From Flavobacteriaceae bacterium (GTDB lineage Bacteria; Bacteroidota; Bacteroidia; Flavobacteriales; Flavobacteriaceae): DNA of 64,000 nucleotides. Under the pieces are notes generated by a model, which had not been told where the DNA came from, made no database searches, and was given only the letters and a program-made list of their open reading frames with translations. A program made the position numbers and the translations under genes. Where the stretch lies: assembly GCA_027082925.1 (NCBI GenBank), contig JALWTD010000004.1, positions 1-64,000 of the forward strand, in the 5' to 3' direction. Shown here piece after piece: positions 1-7,205 of this stretch; within the stretch, counting starts at the first letter, position 1, and each line of letters opens with the position of its first letter.

Positions 1-1221
1 TATATTTACGACGCAACAGGAGTAAAACAGAAAAAGATAGTGAGTACAGGGGCAACAACGGAGTATGCAGGTAATTATGTTTATGAGAACGGCCAACTTC
101 AGTTTTTTAACACGGCAGAAGGTTATGCAGAGCCAACTATAAATAACGGGAGTGTTACTAAATGGGATTATGTCTATCAATATAAAGACCACTTAGGGAA
201 TATCAGGTTGTCCTACCAAGATAAAAACAATGATGGTACAATTACAGCTTCTACGGAGATAGTAGAAGAGAATAACTACTATCCATTTGGACTTGAACAT
301 AAAGGATACAACAATGTTGTGAATGGTACTGAAAACAACTACAAAACGTTCCAAGGTCAAGAACTGGAAGAAGAACTTGGAAAAAATACATTAGCATTCC
401 AATGGAGAGACTACGACCCAGCAATTGCGAGGTTCAATAAGATTGATAGATTTGCCGAAAAGTATTATGACCAATCGCCTTATAACTTTACAAAGAACAG
501 TCCTATCGTATTTACAGAAGTTAAAGGCGACAGTATTTGGGTAAATACTGGTTTTAGAAAACTTCGGTATGAAAACGGAAAACTCTATAATAAAAAAGGA
601 AAAGAAGTTAGAAAAGGGCTGACAAACAGAATTGCAAATGGAAAATCCTCTGGTAGTTTTGTTGGAAAAGCGGTAGGTGCATTGAATGATATTGCTAATG
701 CGGAAAATACTACAGGAACAGATGTGATATCGGCTTTACAATCATCCGATAATAATTTTGTAATCACTAATGCAAGTAAGAATCCTAATGGTGTTGGTAG
801 AAATGAGTTTAAGGCTGATGACAGAAATGCTTCTTATGCAGTTGCCATTTTAGATACTGGTCAAGGTAAAGCAAAGCTTGGTGGTTCTGGAGGTACTGTC
901 TATTGGAATCCTTCAGGCGGAAGCGTACTTGAATTAGGTGGTGGTCGAGGAACAAGACCTACCTCTAATTTGGCACACGAATTATTCCACGGATATGATG
1001 CCAATTTTGGTTTAAGTGATAACCGACCTACAAGCACAGGTTTAAAACGTAACGAGGGACGAGCATCCTTTTTTGAAAATCAAATCAGAAGTCAGTTAGG
1101 TTATCCATCCAGAGAATTTTATAGAACAGGTGGCACAAATTATAGGATATTAGATAGTAATAACAAACCTATCCAAGTAGCACCACCTTCAATTACTTGG
1201 CTTAACTTTTTAAGATTCTGA
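1..1221 (+). CDS. RHS-repeat polymorphic toxin, C-terminal part, with HExxH metalloprotease-like tip (5' end outside window)
   Basis: The frame is open from base 1, so the gene begins upstream. The first ~170 residues are RHS/YD-repeat core ending in the RHS-associated motif (RDYDPAIARF, then SPYNF and NSPIVF). After that the sequence is unrelated to the second RHS gene, as expected for a swapped toxin tip. The tip holds HELFH at bases 976-990, followed about 25 residues later by a Glu/Asn-rich helix (RNEGRASFFENQIRSQLGYP). This resembles the zinc-site layout of M91/NleD-like and other toxin metallopeptidases; that family assignment is inference. The first 127 bases are identical to 9903-10029 in the downstream RHS gene. 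A lipoprotein gene follows one base after the stop and is the natural immunity candidate. Confidence 0.85.
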   Translation, partial: YIYDATGVKQKKIVSTGATTEYAGNYVYENGQLQFFNTAEGYAEPTINNGSVTKWDYVYQYKDHLGNIRLSYQDKNNDGTITASTEIVEENNYYPFGLEHKGYNNVVNGTENNYKTFQGQELEEELGKNTLAFQWRDYDPAIARFNKIDRFAEKYYDQSPYNFTKNSPIVFTEVKGDSIWVNTGFRKLRYENGKLYNKKGKEVRKGLTNRIANGKSSGSFVGKAVGALNDIANAENTTGTDVISALQSSDNNFVITNASKNPNGVGRNEFKADDRNASYAVAILDTGQGKAKLGGSGGTVYWNPSGGSVLELGGGRGTRPTSNLAHELFHGYDANFGLSDNRPTSTGLKRNEGRASFFENQIRSQLGYPSREFYRTGGTNYRILDSNNKPIQVAPPSITWLNFLRF

Positions 1222-1222
1222 T

Positions 1223-1672
1223 ATGAAAAATTTTATAACAATAGGCACACTGTCACTGCTTCTAATTTCTTGTGTATCTTCAAAAAGTTTAAAATTGGAA
1301 ACTTATGAAGAGGGAAAGAAAATCAGATATATTTTAGATTTACCAAGTGGTTACGAATTTAAAGAGAACCAAGGTGAAGTTTTTAAAGAATATCATTTTC
1401 TATATCCTGATGGTTCAGTGTTTTATTTTACAGATGATTATGAATCAGGTGGAGCAGTCAACAAGGATAAAATTGAGAAATACGGTGATGATATTTTAGT
1501 GAAAATAGCTATAAACGATACTCTTGATATAAATGGTTCTAATGAAGAAGGTAAGTATTGGCGAGAGAAAAAAGAAACTAATGTTGTGATAGGTTATATA
1601 AGTGCCACTAAAGAACGTAAAGTTGAGTTTGATAATGTGATATTAACAATGCAACGAAAACCAAGAAAATAA
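1223..1672 (+). CDS. Small lipoprotein, candidate immunity protein for the upstream RHS toxin
   Basis: 149 residues with a type II signal peptide and lipobox (LLLISC, Cys about residue 17). The rest is a soluble, charged domain with no family I recognise. It starts one base after the stop of the RHS toxin and is followed by a strong terminator, so the two form one transcription unit. An immunity protein anchored on the periplasmic or outer-membrane side would suit a toxin that acts in the envelope, such as a protease. The immunity role rests on position only. Confidence 0.7.
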   Translation: MKNFITIGTLSLLLISCVSSKSLKLETYEEGKKIRYILDLPSGYEFKENQGEVFKEYHFLYPDGSVFYFTDDYESGGAVNKDKIEKYGDDILVKIAINDTLDINGSNEEGKYWREKKETNVVIGYISATKERKVEFDNVILTMQRKPRK

Positions 1673-1682
1673 TTAAAAATCG

Positions 1683-1712
1683 AAAAACCACCTTTAACGA
1701 GGTGGTTTTTTT
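1683..1712 (+). terminator. Rho-independent terminator after the first RHS/immunity unit
   Basis: An 11-bp perfect stem (AAAAACCACCT at 1683-1693 with AGGTGGTTTTT at 1700-1710), loop TTAACG, then T residues. The core hairpin recurs at 12046-12071 after the second RHS unit. Confidence 0.85.
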
Positions 1713-1724
1713 ATGCGTAAGTAT

Positions 1725-1988
1725 TGGTAGTGGGTCAAATTAGTGGTTAGCTCATTTATGAGAGTTACTAGTTTGGTTTTCAATCATAAATTAAACTATG
1801 AATACATGAAAATGGGAATACTTAGGTATGCTCACTTTCTTTTGAACTTGTTTTAGAGGCTTAGAAGAGGAATTTATAAACCTCGTGGGTTAAATTAGCG
1901 GGTAAAAAATAGTAATGGTAAACAAGGCTTAATGGTAGTAGGGTAAATTAAGAGGTAGTTAATAAGGAAATTCCTTAAATATTCTATT
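1725..1988. repeat. 264-bp direct repeat, copy 1 (left end of an IS1-family element)
   Basis: Matches 12071-12334 base for base apart from one difference (G at 1808, A at 12154). No gene is visible in it. It contains three related 21-nt motifs of form GTnGGTnAAATTAnnnGGTA at 1730-1750, 1885-1905 and 1938-1958. The first motif shares the 10-mer GTGGTTAGCT with the right end of the IS1-family element at 13103-13126 (inverted), so the repeat probably starts at the IS left terminal inverted repeat. In this copy the match breaks at 1988 and leads into the toxin-antitoxin-chaperone operon instead of a transposase. Confidence 0.8.
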
Positions 1989-2068
1989 TTAGATAAAATA
2001 GTAATTTTGATTACGCTTTGTTAGTTGTAGTATTTTATTTTAGTATATTCGAATCATTAAATTTTAAT

Positions 2069-2632
2069 ATGAAAATTGAGATTCAAGGGTTTCACGGTAC
2101 AAGTTATCAGAAGGCAAAAGAAATTATAACGACTGGATATAAATTGTCACTTGGTGATAGTGAGTGGTTGGGTGATGGAGTTTATTTTTTTATTAAAGGC
2201 TTGAGTAAAAAGCCGATAGAACAGGCTCAAAAGTGGGCAATTTCTCAATCATGGGACAATATCACAAAAAAGTTGAGATATAATAGCTTATCTATTTTAA
2301 AATCAGAGATTGTAGTAGATGAAGAAAATTTTTTAGATTTAACAGTAGATGAAGGAATAGAAGTTCTTGAATATATTATTGATAGACATTCAGATAAAAT
2401 ATCTAAGTTAAAAAAGAGGTTTAATCATATTGATGGTTTGGTAATTAATTTTGCTAGAAATGAAAATATTTTGCCTATTGAGGTTGCTAAAGGGAATTTT
2501 TATATTAAATTTACAAAAGAGAGAATGTCAAATTTTGATAGAAGGACTTCAAATTGTACAATATGTTCTGTATATTTGCCAGCTAAAAATATTAAGAGTA
2601 AGGAATTAGTTTTAACTAACGAGATTGGATAA
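2069..2632 (+). CDS. ADP-ribosyltransferase-like toxin of a CmdTAC-type toxin-antitoxin-chaperone system
   Basis: 187 residues from the ATG at 2069; the frame is open upstream to a TTG at 2018, but conservation begins at MKIEIQGFHGTS. The protein has an FHGTS motif (His9) and a WLGDGVYFF motif (Tyr39), the pattern of the His and Tyr motifs of ADP-ribosyltransferase-fold toxins of the DUF3990/CmdT kind. The third catalytic position is not obvious. The next two genes, a 73-residue protein and a SecB-like chaperone, are packed within a base of each other and give the toxin-antitoxin-chaperone order of CmdTAC, in which CmdT ADP-ribosylates mRNA after phage infection. A possible promoter box (TAATTTTG) lies at 2002-2009. 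Family membership is inferred from motifs and context. Confidence 0.7.
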   Translation: MKIEIQGFHGTSYQKAKEIITTGYKLSLGDSEWLGDGVYFFIKGLSKKPIEQAQKWAISQSWDNITKKLRYNSLSILKSEIVVDEENFLDLTVDEGIEVLEYIIDRHSDKISKLKKRFNHIDGLVINFARNENILPIEVAKGNFYIKFTKERMSNFDRRTSNCTICSVYLPAKNIKSKELVLTNEIG

Positions 2633-2633
2633 G

Positions 2634-2855
2634 ATGAAACTTAATAAAAAAATAAAGGAACGAATAGATAATTATTTTGATAGTATATCTGCCGAAGAAT
2701 TATATAAAATTTCGATCAAATATGGTTTTGTAGAAGATTTTGGCTTTGAAATTTCAAATGAACAATTGAATAATGTCAATGTAGATATTTATATATCAGG
2801 CACTGATCAGAGTTATGAATCTAATGACGTTAGTAATATTCCATTAGCAGCTTAA
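2634..2855 (+). CDS. Candidate antitoxin of the CmdTAC-like operon, with ssrA-like C-terminus
   Basis: 73 residues from ATG 2634, one base after the toxin stop; an in-frame TTG at 2625 would overlap the toxin. The N-terminal half is basic and helical, the C-terminal half acidic and probably flexible. The protein ends in Pro-Leu-Ala-Ala, close to the LAA end of the ssrA tag read by ClpXP. In known toxin-antitoxin-chaperone systems the antitoxin has an unstable C-terminal chaperone-addiction segment bound by a SecB-like protein; this tail would fit. I recognise no sequence family, so the role comes from size and position. Confidence 0.6.
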   Translation: MKLNKKIKERIDNYFDSISAEELYKISIKYGFVEDFGFEISNEQLNNVNVDIYISGTDQSYESNDVSNIPLAA

Positions 2856-2856
2856 A

Positions 2857-3240
2857 ATGAAAATACAACTACAAAATTGGAAAATACAAAGACTTAGCTT
2901 TGAACTCTTAGATGAAAATCAAAAGAGAGAAGAGAGTTCTTTTGGAATTAAAAAAGGTCAAATATTTCCAGAAGAAGATAAAAAGAGTTTTGTCATAGTT
3001 TTTGAAATTGATTTAAAGGACAAAGATTTTGATTTAAACTTTGAATCTGCTTTTGTATTTAGCCTTAATGATGAAATTACAGAGGAATTTAAGTTTTCGG
3101 ATTTCCCTAAAATTAATGCTCCTGCCATTGCTTTTCCATACTTAAGAGCTTATATTTCTAATTTAACCTTACAATCTGGTTTTGAACCAAGAATTTTACC
3201 TTCAATAAACTTTGTTAATTTAGCAAAGGAAGATAATTAG
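2857..3240 (+). CDS. SecB-like chaperone of the CmdTAC-like operon
   Basis: 127 residues. The C-terminal third (about residues 87-120) reads NAPAIAFPYLR...ISNLTLQSGF...LPSINF, the signature stretch of SecB (export chaperone, PF02556: NAPxxLFPYLRxxIS then GFPPLxLxPxNF). The N-terminal part has the alternating hydrophobic strands expected of the SecB fold. It starts one base after the antitoxin stop. Bacteroidota generally lack a classical secB next to export genes, so a SecB homologue behind a toxin and a tiny antitoxin is best read as the dedicated chaperone that guards the antitoxin. The stop codon abuts a degenerate transposase fragment. Confidence 0.8.
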   Translation: MKIQLQNWKIQRLSFELLDENQKREESSFGIKKGQIFPEEDKKSFVIVFEIDLKDKDFDLNFESAFVFSLNDEITEEFKFSDFPKINAPAIAFPYLRAYISNLTLQSGFEPRILPSINFVNLAKEDN

Positions 3241-3400
3241 TAATATTAAAGCATTAAGCTAAGTTTATACAAATAACTAACTACCTATATATGACCTTAA
3301 TTCCTAAAGAGGTGTTCATATAGATATAGCTTCAAACAACAAGAATAGGACGATTTAATCTCAATTTAAAGCACAATCTAAATTTTAAATTTGTATGTAA
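3241..3400 (+). pseudogene. IS1-family transposase remnant (3' end of gene)
   Basis: This non-coding stretch aligns with the 3' part of the intact transposase at 12423-13109. The 20 bases at 3350-3369 are identical to 12959-12978, and the block from 3261 tracks 12871 onward with scattered substitutions and small indels. A short final piece (3380-3400) matches the region before the transposase stop, so about 90 bases are deleted between. All frames are interrupted. With the left-end repeat at 1725-1988 it brackets the toxin-antitoxin-chaperone genes. Confidence 0.7.
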
Positions 3401-3484
3401 TATTTATTAAAAGGGATTTAGTAAAAAAGCGGTGTAATTTATTAGTTTGACTTAGAGGGTTTAATAAAGGTAATCAATATAAAG

Positions 3485-3518
3485 AATAAGCGTATTATTT
3501 AATATGCTTATTTTTTTT
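3485..3518 (+). terminator. Probable Rho-independent terminator before the RHS pair
   Basis: AATAAGCGTATT pairs with AATATGCTTATT (one G-T wobble) and is followed by eight T residues. It lies between the IS remnant and the RHS pair. The rest of 3401-3671 holds no gene that I can see. Confidence 0.6.
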
Positions 3519-3671
3519 GATTTGTTTTTATTAAGGAAATACCGTAATACTTAGGAGGGGTAACCTTAATGTAATTTATAAGGAGATGATTAAATTTACT
3601 GCGGTTAGGATTGTTACAGAGTGATAGTTTTAGCTTGGTATTAAACAAATCATTATTTAAAATAATTGACT

Positions 3672-6600
3672 ATGAGAAGAATTATCTTAATAGTATTTTT
3701 AATCTCAATGTACAATGTTCATTCTCAGAATTTAAACTATCAGAATGAACTTGAGCGCATGATTAAAATACCAAAAACACCTGAAGCAGAAGCTTTTGCT
3801 AAGTATGGTAATACAAGTGTGAATATGTATTCGGGGACACCTACTGTAAGTATCCCGATCTATACGATTTCAGGGCGGGAGTTGGATTTACCTATCAGTC
3901 TCACGTACGATGCTTCAGGAGTCAAGGTGTCTCAATTAGCTTCGCAAGTGGGTTTGAACTGGAATTTAAATGTAGGGGGTAGAGTTAGTAGAACAATTAA
4001 TGGTATGGTTGATGATTATTTCTACATTGCTCCTGCGTCGACATCATATACTTCGGTGTATAGTAATAGCGATGTTTATGTTGAAGGGGTACCTACAGGG
4101 AAAACATTAAGAGAGTTAATTCTAGAAAATTTGAACCCTCCACAAACGTTTCCTAGTCAATCTGCTGCTGAAAATTATTTTAAGTTTCTAAAAGAAATAA
4201 GTGATAATAAGCTTGATACTCAGCCGGATTATTTTAGTTTTAATGCTTTGGGTAATAATGATAATTTTGTGTATGTTATAGATAGTTTAGGAGGTAGCTT
4301 TCAATCTTTGGATAATCCTAGGACAAAGGTTTCGGCGACTTTTGATGCTACAAACACATATATTACAAGTTGGACAGTTGTAACAGAAGACGGAACTAAA
4401 TTTTATTTTAATCAAGCGGAAAAGACGAGTGTAGAAAATCTAAATGATATTGTTGGTACAGTGGTGCTTCAAGATTATTATTCTTCTTGGTTACTAACTA
4501 AAATAGAATCGCCTAACCTTAAGGATGTTTATGAGTTTACGTATTCAGATTTAGGGTTGTCAGAGACTCAGCCAAATTTATCTACCAAAGTTATTACCAA
4601 TGAGATGAGTAATCCAAACCCTGAATGGAATGGAAGTATTACATATCAGGACACGAATTATAAAATTTCACAATTAGCATTAACAAAAATTACTCACAAT
4701 AATAGAGTTGTTGTTGATTTGACGTTAAAGAGTAGATTTGATTTCAGTTTACCTTCTGCAATAAGTAAGATAGATATATACAAATATGACGGGTCGAGTG
4801 TTCTAAAAACCTTTTTGTTTAATCACAGTTATTTTGGGATAGTAAGTGGTGCAGATCCAAAGTTTCAATCTCCTTTTAGTATTAGATTAAAGCTAGATAG
4901 TATTACTATCAAGTCAGGGGTTAGCACAAGTTTATATTCATATAAGTTTGATTATTTTTCTCCTGAAAGTGTTCCTTCTAGAGATTCTTACGGGATTGAT
5001 TATTTAGGTCTGTATAATGGCAAAAGCAATAGTGTTTTATATCCCTCAGTTACAGTTAATGGAGTTTATTTTAGTGGGGCAGATAGATCTCCGGATTTTA
5101 ATAAAGCAATTATAGGAACCCTTAAAACATTAACATATCCTACAGGAGGTTATACGGAATTTACTTATGAGCCAAATAAAACAACGTATACTTTAAATGA
5201 TGTATCAGAAACAGTTCATGATGTAACGTATGGTAGTTTGAGTGTTTCTGGAGGTGTAGGAAATGGTGCCGATTGTGGTAATTGTTGCTTAGATCAATAC
5301 GGTTCTCCTCCAAATAACAATAGTGTTTTATTTAATATTACTGAGCCAGGAAATTACAGGATATCGTATACTAATACAGGTGGTGGTGATAGTGAGGCGT
5401 ATTTATTTTTAAGATCTTCTATACAAAATTTTACACCTGAGTTAAATTATAATCAAGTGATAGATCAGAGTAATTGTGCAGTATTGGTTCCTATGACTTG
5501 GACTAATTTTTCAGGCTATAATGATGATTCTGTTTACTTAACTCCGGGAACCTATCAAATTACATTAGTTAAGGGTTATTTTACTGGCGGGAGTGGAACT
5601 ATTAGCTTATCTGTTCATCGAGAAGAAACGATTTCAAGTACTATAGTTGGGACGGGTGAAGTTGCAAGAGCTGGGATACGTATAAAAAACATAAAAGATT
5701 ATAGAGATGTGGGAGTATTAAGTTTAGAAAAGGAATATCAGTATACAACAACTCTTAATGGGGCTAATTCGTCAGGAGAAATACTATTCCAACCTTCTTT
5801 TTACACAATTTCAAATTATCAGGTTTATATTGATCAGCCAGATTTGACCAAGGGGCAAGTTATGGGCTTAAATACTCTTACTCGAATGACAAGAGTAGGT
5901 TCTTGGAGCGGAGGGAGCAGGCCGCATATAGCGTATACAAAAGTTTATGAAATTCAAAAATCTGGAGGGGTAAACAATGGATATGTTGAATATTATTTTA
6001 ACACAGGATGGTATAATGGAATTTTTTCTACAGGGATTACTCCAAGTGTAAATCTCTATAGAAATGATTTTAGTACAGGAAAAAAATGGAAGTCAAATGT
6101 TTATAATAGAAGCGATGAGCTTTTAAAGACAGAGGTAACAGAGTACACTAATACTCGATATTTTGGAAACTCTACATTATACATTTATAATAATATTTAC
6201 AATAGTTATAGTTACGTCGATATTTATCCTGATGGCACAGGGAAATATCGCTACAAATATACTCCGGCAATTTTTATAGGATTTAACGGCCCTTATGCTC
6301 CAGGCTCATCGGTTAATGCGTCTCATCCAAATAGTTGTACCTATTGTTTACCTACACTTGATTATTCTTCTTTAGAAACGAGACAAACCTATGCTCAAGG
6401 TAATACGGGAGGTGTTTTAACTGAGGAAAGTACGATGTATTATAATGGTGTTGCTAGTACCCAGTCAACTATTAATACTTATGGAAACGTAGATATAGAC
6501 TATTTACTTAGAGAAACAGCAACAATAAATAGCAAAGGAGAATCATTAATAACCAAACAATACTATCCCAAAGACTTTCCAGCGATACCTTATACCACAT

Positions 6601-7199
6601 TAGTGTCTAATAATAGGTTAACAGAAGTGATTCAGACAGAAACTTTCAAGAAGACGGGTACAAATCCAGAGCAAAAACTGTTTACTAGGAAAAACGAGTA
6701 TATAGATACAAGTAAAGGGATTTTTCCCAACGAAATTTTAGCAGCCAAAGCAACAGATATTTTAGAAGGTAGGATTAGATATGGGTATAGTGATGGAAAT
6801 GTTGTAGAAGCATCACAACTTTCAGGAGATAATACAGAAACCCACACAAGTTATATTTGGGGGTACGATAAGTCTTTACCAATAGCTAAGTTAGAGAATA
6901 TTAAATACGCTGATATCCCTTCAAGTACTATACTAAATTTGCAAGCAGCAAGTGATAATGATGTCGATGAAGTTACAGAGCAAATACTTAGGACAGAACT
7001 AAATAACCTAAGATTACAGTTTCCTAATGTAAAAATCACCACATTTACTTTTGATCCCCATGTTGGTATTAAGAGTATGACAGACCCAAAGGGGCAGGTG
7101 TTTTACTACCATTATGATGAATTCAATAGATTAGAATTTGTTATAGATTCTGAAGGAAAAGTACTTAGTAAGAATCAATATAATTTTAGAACCAATTAA
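3672..7199 (+). CDS. Secreted RHS-repeat protein, first subunit of a two-gene RHS system
   Basis: 1175 residues from the ATG at 3672 (a TTG lies two codons upstream). The signal peptide ends near NVHSQ. The N-terminal ~150 residues (PTVSIPIYTISGRELDLPISLTYDA type) are the entry domain typical of large Bacteroidota RHS proteins and resemble the SpvB/TcB side of Tc toxins. A beta-rich insert with a Cys cluster (GADCGNCC) lies near residue 530. RHS/YD repeats occupy the end, which stops at a repeat with no toxin tip. The next gene starts 6 bases later and supplies the RHS-associated core and variable tip. It is therefore probably the structural half of a split RHS shell, exported across the inner membrane. 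Confidence 0.8.
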   Translation: MRRIILIVFLISMYNVHSQNLNYQNELERMIKIPKTPEAEAFAKYGNTSVNMYSGTPTVSIPIYTISGRELDLPISLTYDASGVKVSQLASQVGLNWNLNVGGRVSRTINGMVDDYFYIAPASTSYTSVYSNSDVYVEGVPTGKTLRELILENLNPPQTFPSQSAAENYFKFLKEISDNKLDTQPDYFSFNALGNNDNFVYVIDSLGGSFQSLDNPRTKVSATFDATNTYITSWTVVTEDGTKFYFNQAEKTSVENLNDIVGTVVLQDYYSSWLLTKIESPNLKDVYEFTYSDLGLSETQPNLSTKVITNEMSNPNPEWNGSITYQDTNYKISQLALTKITHNNRVVVDLTLKSRFDFSLPSAISKIDIYKYDGSSVLKTFLFNHSYFGIVSGADPKFQSPFSIRLKLDSITIKSGVSTSLYSYKFDYFSPESVPSRDSYGIDYLGLYNGKSNSVLYPSVTVNGVYFSGADRSPDFNKAIIGTLKTLTYPTGGYTEFTYEPNKTTYTLNDVSETVHDVTYGSLSVSGGVGNGADCGNCCLDQYGSPPNNNSVLFNITEPGNYRISYTNTGGGDSEAYLFLRSSIQNFTPELNYNQVIDQSNCAVLVPMTWTNFSGYNDDSVYLTPGTYQITLVKGYFTGGSGTISLSVHREETISSTIVGTGEVARAGIRIKNIKDYRDVGVLSLEKEYQYTTTLNGANSSGEILFQPSFYTISNYQVYIDQPDLTKGQVMGLNTLTRMTRVGSWSGGSRPHIAYTKVYEIQKSGGVNNGYVEYYFNTGWYNGIFSTGITPSVNLYRNDFSTGKKWKSNVYNRSDELLKTEVTEYTNTRYFGNSTLYIYNNIYNSYSYVDIYPDGTGKYRYKYTPAIFIGFNGPYAPGSSVNASHPNSCTYCLPTLDYSSLETRQTYAQGNTGGVLTEESTMYYNGVASTQSTINTYGNVDIDYLLRETATINSKGESLITKQYYPKDFPAIPYTTLVSNNRLTEVIQTETFKKTGTNPEQKLFTRKNEYIDTSKGIFPNEILAAKATDILEGRIRYGYSDGNVVEASQLSGDNTETHTSYIWGYDKSLPIAKLENIKYADIPSSTILNLQAASDNDVDEVTEQILRTELNNLRLQFPNVKITTFTFDPHVGIKSMTDPKGQVFYYHYDEFNRLEFVIDSEGKVLSKNQYNFRTN

Positions 7200-7205
7200 A
7201 TTGCT

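Noticed and set aside
2018-2068. Earlier TTG start for the ART-like toxin
   Set aside because: The extra 17 residues are hydrophobic and unlike the family; a promoter-like box at 2002-2009 and the ATG at 2069 fit better.
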